Shown here: one piece after another, positions 43,303-50,455 of the stretch
Layout of the letters: each line of letters opens with the position of its first letter
Numbering within the stretch: the first letter of the stretch is position 1
Origin: Hyphomicrobiales bacterium
GTDB taxonomy: Bacteria > Pseudomonadota > Alphaproteobacteria > Rhizobiales > Rhizobiaceae
Direction of reading: 5' to 3'
Assembly (NCBI GenBank): GCA_900489925.1
Contig: UEHQ01000002.1
Coordinates: forward strand, 728,207 to 792,206
DNA length: 64,000 nucleotides
The notes under the pieces: model-generated
Told to the model about the DNA's origin: nothing
Database searches by the model: none
What the model saw: only the letters and a program-made list of their open reading frames with translations
Position numbers and translations under genes: made by a program

Positions 43303-44714
43303 AGCTTGTAGGCCTTCTTCGCGTTGCCATAGGAAAGTTCGCCGGCAACGATCTCGGCGTCCTTGCGGGAAATGCGGTGCTCGGCCGTCAGCTGCCCGAG
43401 GAAGCCGCAGACTTCACGGCGCCAGACATCGTGACGCGCGGGAATCGACAGCAGCGCCCGCGTATCGTCGTTGAACCCGGCCATGTTGGCAAAGCCAGCC
43501 GTCTCGACCACCTGATCGAGATAGCGGCGGATGCCGGCAGGGCTGTCGTGGAACCACCACGGCGGACCGATCATCAGGCATGGCCAATGGCCCGCCATCG
43601 GCGCCAGCTCGCGGGCATAGCTGGTTTCATCGAGGGTGAAGAGCAGGACGCGCAGACCCGGGGCGTGGCCATATTTCGACAGCAGCGCAGACAGACCGCC
43701 AACCCAATCCGTCGGCCCCGGAATATCGGCGCCCATGTTCGGGCCGCGCGTCTGAAACAGCTCGCGATCCGTGTTGCGACGCGATCCGGCGTGGATCTGC
43801 ATCGTCATGCCATCTTCGGCGGACAAGCCCGCCATCTCGGTCATCATCTGGCCGCGGAAGAGTTCGGCCTCATCGGCGCTCAATGTACCCTTGTGCGCCT
43901 TGTCGAGCAGCCTTTGCTTGTCGGCCAGCGGCAGATCGGCGGTAAAGGCCGTCGGTACGCCATGATCGGTTGCGGTTGCACCGTATTGGCGGAAATAGGC
44001 GCGGCGCTTGCGGTGTGCATCGATCAGGCCATCCCACTTCGTCACATCGGAGTCCGTGAGTTCGCCAAGGCGGATGAGATTGTCGCGGAAGCCGACGGCA
44101 TCGGGATCGGTGACGCTGTCAGGCCGATAGGTGGTGCGAACACGACCGATCCAGCCATCCGCAGCCAGCTTCTGATGGTGCACCAGCGGGTCGAGCGCGC
44201 CTTCCGTGGTGGCGATCGTCTCGATGCCGAAGCGCTTGTGCAGGGCGCGCGGACGAAACTCCGGAAGCGCCAGCTGTGCGTTGATGTGATCGTAGAGGGC
44301 ATCGGCGTTCTCGGGCGTCAGCGGCTCGGAGCAGCCCAGCACGGCGGACATCGCATGGTCGACCCACAGGCTCGACGGCGTGCCACGAAAGAGATGGTAG
44401 TGAGCCGCAAAAGCGCGCCAGATCGCGCGGCCAGCAGCGACTGGCTTTCCATCAAGCCTCGGCACGCCAAGGTCATCGAGCGATACGCCGACACTGTGCA
44501 GCATCCGGAAGAGATAGTGATCCGGTATGACCAGCAGCGACGATGCATCCTCGAACGGCTTGTCATCGGCAAACCAGGAAGGCTCGGTGTGGCCGTGGGG
44601 GCTTACGATCGGGAGGCCACGGACGGTCTCATAGAGGTCTCGCGCGATCGTGCGAGTCGTCGGATCGGCCGGGAAAAGCCGGTCCGGATGAAGAAAGCCA
44701 TTACCAACATCCAT
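43299..44714 (-). CDS. uxaC: Glucuronate (uronate) isomerase
   Basis: A 471-residue amidohydrolase-superfamily enzyme converting D-glucuronate to D-fructuronate (or galacturonate to tagaturonate). Family signatures include LPIVSPHGHTEPSWFADD near residue 35 with the metal-binding His pair, GMTMQIHAGSRRNTD, and FANMAGFNDDTRALLSIPAR near the C-terminus. Length fits UxaC. It is the first gene of the uxaC-uxuB operon, with a TetR-type dyad 62 bases upstream. Confidence 0.95.
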   Translation of the reverse strand: MDVGNGFLHPDRLFPADPTTRTIARDLYETVRGLPIVSPHGHTEPSWFADDKPFEDASSLLVIPDHYLFRMLHSVGVSLDDLGVPRLDGKPVAAGRAIWRAFAAHYHLFRGTPSSLWVDHAMSAVLGCSEPLTPENADALYDHINAQLALPEFRPRALHKRFGIETIATTEGALDPLVHHQKLAADGWIGRVRTTYRPDSVTDPDAVGFRDNLIRLGELTDSDVTKWDGLIDAHRKRRAYFRQYGATATDHGVPTAFTADLPLADKQRLLDKAHKGTLSADEAELFRGQMMTEMAGLSAEDGMTMQIHAGSRRNTDRELFQTRGPNMGADIPGPTDWVGGLSALLSKYGHAPGLRVLLFTLDETSYARELAPMAGHWPCLMIGPPWWFHDSPAGIRRYLDQVVETAGFANMAGFNDDTRALLSIPARHDVWRREVCGFLGQLTAEHRISRKDAEIVAGELSYGNAKKAYKL

Positions 44715-44775
44715 CAGATTTCCTCCCTGAGGATTACCGCCCTACCCTACAACAAAAGACGCGGCAAGGGCTTTT

Positions 44776-44793
44776 AGTAACCAAACGGTTCAC
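44776..44793. promoter_or_regulatory. Operator site C upstream of uxaC
   Basis: AGTAACC-AAAC-GGTTCAC shares 13 of the first 15 positions with site A (AGTAACT-AAAC-AGTT), the other two differing only as T/C and A/G. The right arm is less symmetric. It suggests that the TetR encoded 12 kb away also controls glucuronate catabolism. Confidence 0.6.
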
Positions 44794-44893
44794 TTTGTGA
44801 TATGTTTGGCACCGACCTCGAAACGATTGACGGCGCGGCCTATTTCCGCTTTTGAGAGGGCCGAAGAACACCGGTTGCGGCAAGGAGAATCCG

Positions 44894-45103
44894 ATGTCTG
44901 ACGAGACGAACCGCCTTACCCAGCTTGAAGAGATCATTGCCCATCAAACGAAGACTATCGAGGAGCTCTCCGATCAGTTGGCAGAGCAGTGGAAGGTCGT
45001 CGAACAGACCCGCGCCAAGCTCGATCGGCTGACGGAACGCTTTCTCTCGCTGGAAGAACAATCGCTGGAAGCGCCCGCAATCACGCGGCCGCCACACTAC
45101 TGA
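44894..45103 (+). CDS. slyX: SlyX family protein
   Basis: A 69-residue coiled-coil protein of the SlyX family: N-terminal NRLTQLEEIIAHQTKTIEEL, heptad-rich middle and the C-terminal RPPHY tail typical of SlyX. Its molecular function is unknown. ATG 44894 is preceded by AAGGAG; the longer frame from 44852 lacks support. It lies just upstream of the riboswitch-controlled PACE gene, whose promoter starts after the slyX stop. Confidence 0.88.
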   Translation: MSDETNRLTQLEEIIAHQTKTIEELSDQLAEQWKVVEQTRAKLDRLTERFLSLEEQSLEAPAITRPPHY

Positions 45104-45106
45104 CCC

Positions 45107-45135
45107 TTGTCCTGGGCAGCCGGCATCCCTATACT
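45107..45135 (+). promoter_or_regulatory. Promoter of the riboswitch-PACE unit
   Basis: TTGTCC (45107-45112), 17-base spacer, TATACT (45130-45135). Transcription would start near 45142, right before the first riboswitch hairpin at 45144. Confidence 0.7.
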
Positions 45136-45141
45136 ATGTGC

Positions 45142-45208
45142 GTGAGGACGACCTCCCCCTAATGGGCATAAAACTCGGGACGACCCGGCCATCCCATAGG
45201 GGTTATAC
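45142..45208 (+). ncRNA. Guanidine-II riboswitch (mini-ykkC)
   Basis: Two small hairpins each present an ACGA loop flanked by GG and CC: GAGG-ACGA-CCTC (45144-45155) and CGGG-ACGA-CCCG (45176-45187), joined by a 20-base linker. This is the mini-ykkC / guanidine-II pattern, in which the two loops dimerise around two guanidinium ions. The ribosome-binding site AGGGG (45198-45202) before ATG 45209 can pair with CCCCT (45156-45160) right after the first hairpin, giving a translational switch: ligand binding would free the site and turn on the PACE gene. Assigned from motif and architecture only. Confidence 0.86.
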
Positions 45209-45652
45209 ATGCGATCGACCGCAGACCGTATCCGTCACGCTATCAGCTTCGAAATTATCGGCCTGGCGCTCATCACGCCGCTCGGCGCCTTGGCATTCGG
45301 CATGCCGATGGCCGACATCGGCGTCATCGGCGTTGCCAGCGCCACGATCGCGACCGGCTGGAACTATCTCTACAATCTCGGTTTCGACCATCTCATGCAG
45401 CGCCTGACCGGCGGCACCCAAAAGACTGTCGTCATCCGTGTCGCCCATGCCGCGCTGTTCGAAGGCGGATTGCTGCTTGTGCTGCTGCCGCTGATCGCCT
45501 GGTATCTCGGCGTCAGCCTGCTGCAGGCCCTGATGATGGACGTCTCCTTCGCCATTTTCTACATGGTGTATGCCTTCGTCTTCAATTGGGCCTACGACCG
45601 CGTTTTCCCGTTGCCGGACTGGCAGACAGCGGCGGAAGCGTCTCAAGGCTAA
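45209..45652 (+). CDS. PACE family efflux transporter (bacterial transmembrane pair)
   Basis: A 147-residue inner-membrane protein with four membrane segments in two tandem BTP units: ISFEIIGLALITPLGALAFG and a second copy beginning RVAHAALFEGGLLLVLLPLI. The conserved RxxHxxxFE pattern appears in both halves (RIRHAISFE, RVAHAALFE), the hallmark of PACE proton-coupled exporters. Control by a guanidine-II riboswitch suggests that it exports guanidinium or a related cation, as SMR-type Gdx proteins do elsewhere; this is inference. Confidence 0.9.
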   Translation: MRSTADRIRHAISFEIIGLALITPLGALAFGMPMADIGVIGVASATIATGWNYLYNLGFDHLMQRLTGGTQKTVVIRVAHAALFEGGLLLVLLPLIAWYLGVSLLQALMMDVSFAIFYMVYAFVFNWAYDRVFPLPDWQTAAEASQG

Positions 45653-45666
45653 CGCCTCCAACGAAA

Positions 45667-45696
45667 AATGGGACCGCCGTTTCCGGCGATCCCATT
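45667..45696. terminator. Bidirectional terminator between PACE and gabD
   Basis: AATGGGA-c-CGCCG-TTTC-CGGCG-a-TCCCATT forms a 12-bp stem with one mismatch between the convergent genes. On the minus strand it runs into TTTTTCG, a good terminator for gabD; on the plus strand the T-run is weaker. Confidence 0.75.
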
Positions 45697-45722
45697 GATT
45701 GGCAAGGCAATGTGCCTGATGC

Positions 45723-47204
45723 TCAGACGTTGCCCATGCAGAGATACTTCATTTCCAGATAGTCATCGGCGCCGTGACGCGAGCCTTCGCGACCGAGGCC
45801 CGACTGCTTGATGCCGCCGAACGGGGCGGTTTCCGTCGACATCAGGCCCGTGTTGATGCCCACCATGCCGTACTCCAGCGCTTCTGCGACCCGCCAGACC
45901 TTCTTCATGTCGCCGGCAAAGAAGTAGGCTGCCAGGCCGAACTCGGTATCGTTCGCCTGCTGGATCACATCTTCGACGGTGTCGAAGCGGAAGAGCGGCG
46001 CCACCGGACCGAAGGTTTCCTCGCGTGCCACCTTCATTCCGCGCGTGACGCCGGTCAGGACGGTCGGCGTGAAGAAAGTGCCGGCGCCCTCGATACGCTT
46101 GCCGCCGGTCAGGATCTTCGCGCCCTTGGAGACAGCGTCCGTGACATGATCCTCGACCTTCGCAAGCCCCTGCGCGTCGATGAGCGGGCCGATCGTCACA
46201 CCTGCCTTGAACCCATCGCCGACCGACATCTCCTCGACCTTGGCTGCCAGCTTCGCGGCGAAGGCGTCATAGACGCCAGACTGCACATAAAGGCGGTTAG
46301 CGCAGACGCAGGTCTGGCCCGCGTTGCGGTATTTGGAGGCAAGTGCGCCCTCGACGGCGGCGTCGAGATCGGCATCGTCAAAGACGATGAAGGGCGCGTT
46401 GCCGCCGAGCTCGAGGCTGACCTTCTTGATCTGGTCAGCGCACTGGCACATCAGGATGCGACCAACTTCCGTCGAACCGGTGAAGCTGATCTTGCGGACC
46501 TTGTCGTTGCCGCAAAGCTCCTTGCCGATCGCCGGGCCGTCCTGGCCGATGATGACGTTGAAGACGCCGGCGGGAATGCCCGCCTGCTCCGCGAGAACGG
46601 CAAGCGCCAGTGCCGAAAGCGGCGTCTGTTCGGCCGGCTTGGAAACCACCGTGCAGCCGACGGCCAGCGCCGGCGCGATCTTGCGCGTGATCATCGCCGC
46701 CGGGAAGTTCCAGGGCGTGATCGTTCCGACGACGCCGACGGGCTGCTTGATGACGATCATGCGCTTGTCGTTCGACGGCGCGGGAATGGTCTCGCCGTAG
46801 ATGCGCTTTGCTTCCTCGGCATACCATTCGACGTAGGCGGCGGCATACAGGATTTCACCCCGCGCCTCCGCAAAGGGCTTGCCCATTTCGGTCGTCAGAA
46901 TGGCAGCCAGCTCATCGGCATTGGCGACCATCAGATCGAACCACTTGCGCAGGATGTTGGCCCGCTCCTTGGCCGGACGGGCGGCCCAGGCCGGCTGCGC
47001 GGCGTAGGCGGCGTCGATCGCCTCCCTGGTTTCGGCGGCGCCCATGTCCGGCAGCGATGCCAGCACTTCGCCGGTCGCGGGGTTCAGGACGTCGAAGGTT
47101 TCGGTGGCGTCGCCTGCCGTCCAGACGCCGTTGATGTAGCCGGCGTCGCGAAGGAACGGAGAGGAGAAGCGAACGTGTTTTGTCAGTGCAGTCGTGAATG
47201 CCAT
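45723..47204 (-). CDS. gabD: Succinate-semialdehyde dehydrogenase
   Basis: A 493-residue aldehyde dehydrogenase that oxidises succinate semialdehyde to succinate. The catalytic Cys is in NAGQTCVCANRLYV, the general base Glu in LELGGNAPF, and the cofactor loop reads FTGSTEVGR. It follows gabT by 38 bases on the same strand, completing the GABA shunt. The length and the TPWNFPAAMITRKIAPALAVG segment are typical of GabD. Expression is probably controlled by the divergent MerR-XRE-cupin regulator. Confidence 0.94.
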   Translation of the reverse strand: MAFTTALTKHVRFSSPFLRDAGYINGVWTAGDATETFDVLNPATGEVLASLPDMGAAETREAIDAAYAAQPAWAARPAKERANILRKWFDLMVANADELAAILTTEMGKPFAEARGEILYAAAYVEWYAEEAKRIYGETIPAPSNDKRMIVIKQPVGVVGTITPWNFPAAMITRKIAPALAVGCTVVSKPAEQTPLSALALAVLAEQAGIPAGVFNVIIGQDGPAIGKELCGNDKVRKISFTGSTEVGRILMCQCADQIKKVSLELGGNAPFIVFDDADLDAAVEGALASKYRNAGQTCVCANRLYVQSGVYDAFAAKLAAKVEEMSVGDGFKAGVTIGPLIDAQGLAKVEDHVTDAVSKGAKILTGGKRIEGAGTFFTPTVLTGVTRGMKVAREETFGPVAPLFRFDTVEDVIQQANDTEFGLAAYFFAGDMKKVWRVAEALEYGMVGINTGLMSTETAPFGGIKQSGLGREGSRHGADDYLEMKYLCMGNV

Positions 47205-47242
47205 GTCATGTACTCCAGAGGCACGGGTGGGCGAGTGCCGGC

Positions 47243-48523
47243 TTACTTGCCGGCGCTTGCTTCCAGAATCGACGCTTCAAGAATGTCGAGTGCCTCGCCA
47301 AAGACGTTGTCCTGAATGGTGATCGGAGCCAGGAAACGGATGACGTTGCCGTGGACACCGCAGGTGAGCAGGATGAGGCCCTTTTCAAGAGCGGTCAGGC
47401 GCACCTTGTTTGCGAAATCGGCGCTGGGCAGCTTCGTCGTCTTGTCGTTGAATTCGACGGCATTCATGAAGCCGGGGCCACGGATGTCGACAATTTCCGG
47501 CACCTTCTCACGCAGCGATTCCAGGCGCTGCTTGAGCCGGCCGCCGAGTTGGTCGGCGCGGCCGCACAGATCCTCATCCTTGATGACATCGAGGACGGCA
47601 TGAGCGGCGGCAATGCCGAGCGGATTGCCGCCATAGGTACCCCCGAGGCCGCCTGGGCCGGGCGCATCCATGATTTCGGCACGACCGGTGACGGCTGCAA
47701 GCGGGAAGCCGCCAGCAAGGCTCTTGGCCATCGTGATCAGGTCCGGCGCGACTTCATGGTGATCCATGGCGAACATCTTGCCGGTGCGGGCAAAGCCGGT
47801 CTGGACCTCATCGGCGATGAGCAGGATGCCGTGCTGGTCGCACAGCTCGCGCAGCGCCTTCATAAAGGAAACGGGCGCCGGATAGAAACCGCCTTCGCCC
47901 TGCACAGGCTCGATGATGATCGCGGCGACGCGCTGCGGGTCGACGTCGGCGGCAAACAGCTTCTTCAGAGCGGTCAGCGACTGGTCGGCGGTGACACCGT
48001 GGAGCTCGACGGGGAACGGGATATGGAAGACATCGCCCGGCATCGCGCCGAAGCCAACCTTGTAGGGGACGACCTTGCCGGTCAATGCCATTCCCATGAA
48101 GGTACGGCCATGGAAACCGCCACCGAAGGCGATGACAGCGGAACGGCCGGTCGCAGCGCGAGCAATCTTGACGGCGTTTTCGACGGCTTCTGCGCCGGTC
48201 GTGACGAAAATTGTCTTCTTTTCAAAATTACCGGGCGTCAGTGCGTTGAGACGCTCAGCAAGATGCACGTAGCTTTCGTAGGGTACGACCTGATGGCAGG
48301 TGTGGGTGAAATGATCGAGCTGGTCCTTTACCGCCGCAATCACGCGGGGGTGCCGATGGCCGGTGTTGAGCACGGCGATACCGGCTGCGAAGTCGATATA
48401 GCGGCGGCCTTCCTTGTCCCAGATCTCGGAATTCTCGGCGCGGTCGGCATAGATCTGCGTGGTCATGCCAACACCACGGGAAATGGCGGCATTCTTGCGG
48501 TCTGTGAGGGTGGTCGCGGTCAT
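47243..48523 (-). CDS. gabT: 4-aminobutyrate aminotransferase
   Basis: A 426-residue class III PLP aminotransferase transferring the amino group of GABA to 2-oxoglutarate. The PLP-binding Lys is in LITMAKSLAGGFPLAAVTG, the ring-contacting Asp in LIADEVQTGFARTG, and the phosphate-binding segment is VTTGAEAVENAVKIARAATG. It is the first gene of gabT-gabD and is divergent from the MerR-XRE-cupin gene across a 198-base region holding repeated half-sites. Confidence 0.94.
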   Translation of the reverse strand: MTATTLTDRKNAAISRGVGMTTQIYADRAENSEIWDKEGRRYIDFAAGIAVLNTGHRHPRVIAAVKDQLDHFTHTCHQVVPYESYVHLAERLNALTPGNFEKKTIFVTTGAEAVENAVKIARAATGRSAVIAFGGGFHGRTFMGMALTGKVVPYKVGFGAMPGDVFHIPFPVELHGVTADQSLTALKKLFAADVDPQRVAAIIIEPVQGEGGFYPAPVSFMKALRELCDQHGILLIADEVQTGFARTGKMFAMDHHEVAPDLITMAKSLAGGFPLAAVTGRAEIMDAPGPGGLGGTYGGNPLGIAAAHAVLDVIKDEDLCGRADQLGGRLKQRLESLREKVPEIVDIRGPGFMNAVEFNDKTTKLPSADFANKVRLTALEKGLILLTCGVHGNVIRFLAPITIQDNVFGEALDILEASILEASAGK

Positions 48524-48556
48524 CTTTGCGTTCCTGCGTTAGAGAATCCGGAATTA

Positions 48557-48610
48557 TCTTGCATAACTTCTGCAAGACTTATAGAAAATACCTACATTTT
48601 TTCTGCAAGA
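48557..48610. promoter_or_regulatory. Putative operator cluster TCTTGCA / TGCAAGA
   Basis: TCTTGCA (48557-48563) and TGCAAGA (48571-48577) form a perfect dyad with a 7-base spacer. A third half-site TGCAAGA lies at 48604-48610; TTCTGCAAGA is thus directly repeated at 48568 and 48601. The cluster lies in the gabT/regulator intergenic region and suits binding by the divergent regulator. I saw no obvious copy elsewhere in the window. Confidence 0.6.
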
Positions 48611-48721
48611 ACGCAAGCGTGATTTTCCGCTTCAAACCGCTGGCGTTTTCAGCAATGGTTCACGGCAAAAAACAGCGGGACCTTCTCCCGCCAAAGACAA
48701 CGAAACCAGGAATATTGGCTT

Positions 48722-49528
48722 ATGAACAACGAGGCGCCCGTGCGCTACAAGGTGGCCGAGGCTGCGAAACTGGCAGGCGTCTCCGCCTCGACACTGCGCC
48801 TCTGGGAAAGCCAGGGCCTCGTCGTCCCGAGCCGCTCGGATACCGGCCACCGGCAATATAGCGCCGAGGACGTGGCGCGACTGAAGCGGATTTCATTCTA
48901 CCGGGTGGAACGCGGCCTCAACCCGGCAGCAATCCGCGAGGCACTGGAGAGCGAAGAGCCTTCGGATCTCTCCGAAACAAGCGTGATTTCGGACATCGGG
49001 CGACGGTTGCGCAGCTTGAGACACGCTGGCGGTAAAACCTTGGACCAGGTCGCAGGCGACATGGGTATAACAGCCTCAACGCTCTCCACGCTGGAGCGGA
49101 CGTCACAGGGCGTCAGCTTCAAGACGCTGCATGACCTAGCGGAATATTACGGAACGACCGTCTCGCGCCTGTCCGGCGAAGACACTGATGACCTGCCGGG
49201 CGTCGTTCGCGCTGGCGAGTGGCGCGCCTGGCCGGAAACGACACCGGGGGTCACCGTGCAGCTGCTTGCCGAGGGTCGCACCATGATGGACTGCCACAGG
49301 TTCGTGCTGGCTCCTGGCGCCGCCAGTGAGGGCGCCTACCGTCACGACGGCGAGGAGTTCATGCACGTACTCTCCGGCCGTCTCGAACTGGTGCTGGATT
49401 CCGATCAGTTTTTTGACCTCGGCCCGGGGGATTCGCTCTACTTCGAAAGCCGTCGTTATCACTCCTGGCGCAATCGCCATGATGGTGAGACGATTCTCAT
49501 CTGGATCAACACTCCGCCGACGTTCTGA
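48722..49528 (+). CDS. MerR-XRE-cupin fusion transcriptional regulator
   Basis: A 268-residue protein with three domains. Residues 8-75 are a MerR-type winged helix (YKVAEAAKLAGVSASTLRLW, then SRSDTGHRQYSAEDVARL). Residues about 88-150 are an XRE helix-turn-helix (IGRRLRSLRHAGGKTLDQVA, STLSTLERTSQGVSFKTL). Residues about 185-266 are a cupin (YRHDGEEFMHVLSGRLELVL, GPGDSLYFESRRYHSW). Two DNA-binding domains in one chain are unusual; XRE-cupin regulators commonly sense small amino compounds. Being divergent from gabT-gabD, it probably controls GABA use. Its MerR part lacks the cysteines of metal sensors. Confidence 0.9.
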   Translation: MNNEAPVRYKVAEAAKLAGVSASTLRLWESQGLVVPSRSDTGHRQYSAEDVARLKRISFYRVERGLNPAAIREALESEEPSDLSETSVISDIGRRLRSLRHAGGKTLDQVAGDMGITASTLSTLERTSQGVSFKTLHDLAEYYGTTVSRLSGEDTDDLPGVVRAGEWRAWPETTPGVTVQLLAEGRTMMDCHRFVLAPGAASEGAYRHDGEEFMHVLSGRLELVLDSDQFFDLGPGDSLYFESRRYHSWRNRHDGETILIWINTPPTF

Positions 49529-49602
49529 CGTCCAAAGCGGTATCGCCCAGGCCGACTTTGCGCTATAGCGCCACAACAGCATTTGAACGAAAGACAAGAC
49601 CG

Positions 49603-50229
49603 ATGGCGGCCACCATACGTTATCACGAAGGCGACATCTCCGCGGCCGATGCCGGCCGCTACACCGGCGCAATCGCGATTGATACCGAGACGCTCGGGCT
49701 GGTGCCACGACGCGACCGTCTCTGCGTCGTGCAGCTTTCGCCGGGCGACGGATCGGCCGATGTCATCCGCATCGCCGCCGGCCAGAAGGATGCTCCCAAC
49801 CTCGTGGCGTTGCTCGCCGATACCGGACGTCAGAAGATCTTCCACTACGGCCGCTTTGACATTGCCGTGCTCTTTCACACCTTCGGCGTGACGGCACAGC
49901 CAGTTTTTTGCACCAAGATCGCCTCCCGACTCTGCCGCACCTATACGGACCGGCACGGCCTTAAGGACAATCTGAAAGAGATGCTCGACGTCGACGTCTC
50001 AAAGGCACAGCAGTCGTCGGACTGGGCGGCGGCGACCCTGTCCCAGGCGCAGCTCGAATACGCGGCTTCGGATGTGCTCTATCTCCACGCGCTGCGTGAC
50101 AAGCTGACTGCTCGCCTCGTGCGCGACGGCCGCATGGAGCACGCGACTGCCTGCTTTGAATTCCTACCGACCCGCGCGAAACTCGACCTGCTTGGATGGG
50201 ACGAGACGGACATCTTCGCCCACAGCTAG
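49603..50229 (+). CDS. Ribonuclease D-like 3'-5' exonuclease
   Basis: A 208-residue DEDDy exonuclease domain without the HRDC domains of full RNase D (about 375 residues). Exo I is IAIDTETLGL, Exo II HYGRFDIAVL, and Exo III YAASDVLYLHAL, carrying the D-E-D-D-Y residues. It should trim 3' ends of RNA or short nucleic acids in the cytoplasm. ATG 49603 was chosen because family members begin just before Exo I; the longer frame at 49558 has no better support. Confidence 0.88.
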   Translation: MAATIRYHEGDISAADAGRYTGAIAIDTETLGLVPRRDRLCVVQLSPGDGSADVIRIAAGQKDAPNLVALLADTGRQKIFHYGRFDIAVLFHTFGVTAQPVFCTKIASRLCRTYTDRHGLKDNLKEMLDVDVSKAQQSSDWAAATLSQAQLEYAASDVLYLHALRDKLTARLVRDGRMEHATACFEFLPTRAKLDLLGWDETDIFAHS

Positions 50230-50314
50230 TGGTCTTGCTCCTCTGTCGAAATCGAAACCGGGTGCGGCTTCCGCGCGCCGGCAATTAGCAATTTCTTAAG
50301 ATAGCTTAATTAGG

Positions 50315-50336
50315 ATGCTTATCAATTTTTAAGCAT
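50315..50336. repeat. Inverted repeat upstream of a hypothetical gene
   Basis: ATGCTTA-TCAATTTT-TAAGCAT, a perfect 7-bp repeat in an AT-rich stretch about 120 bases before the 525-residue ORF. It could be an operator or part of a promoter leader. Confidence 0.4.
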
Positions 50337-50455
50337 TCGACGACGCGATGCAGCGTCACACAGGCGGGAGGACCTGCCGGAATGCGAGGGGCCCGATGAG
50401 CGCGGCTCTCCTGTAACCTGCTTTTCACAGCATTTTACGATGGAAGGAGCATGCC

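Noticed and set aside
45155..45202. Long imperfect hairpin first read as an RNA thermometer
   Set aside because: The two ACGA tetraloops with GG/CC closings fit guanidine-II far better; the long pairing is explained as the ribosome-binding-site-sequestering alternative fold.
47198..48622. 474-codon plus-strand ORF opposite gabT
   Set aside because: gabT has all PLP-enzyme motifs in the other strand; no domain is seen in this frame.
50296..50309. CtrA-like TTAA-N6-TTAA site
   Set aside because: The spacing is six, whereas the CtrA consensus is TTAA-N7-TTAAC; AT-rich chance match is likely.
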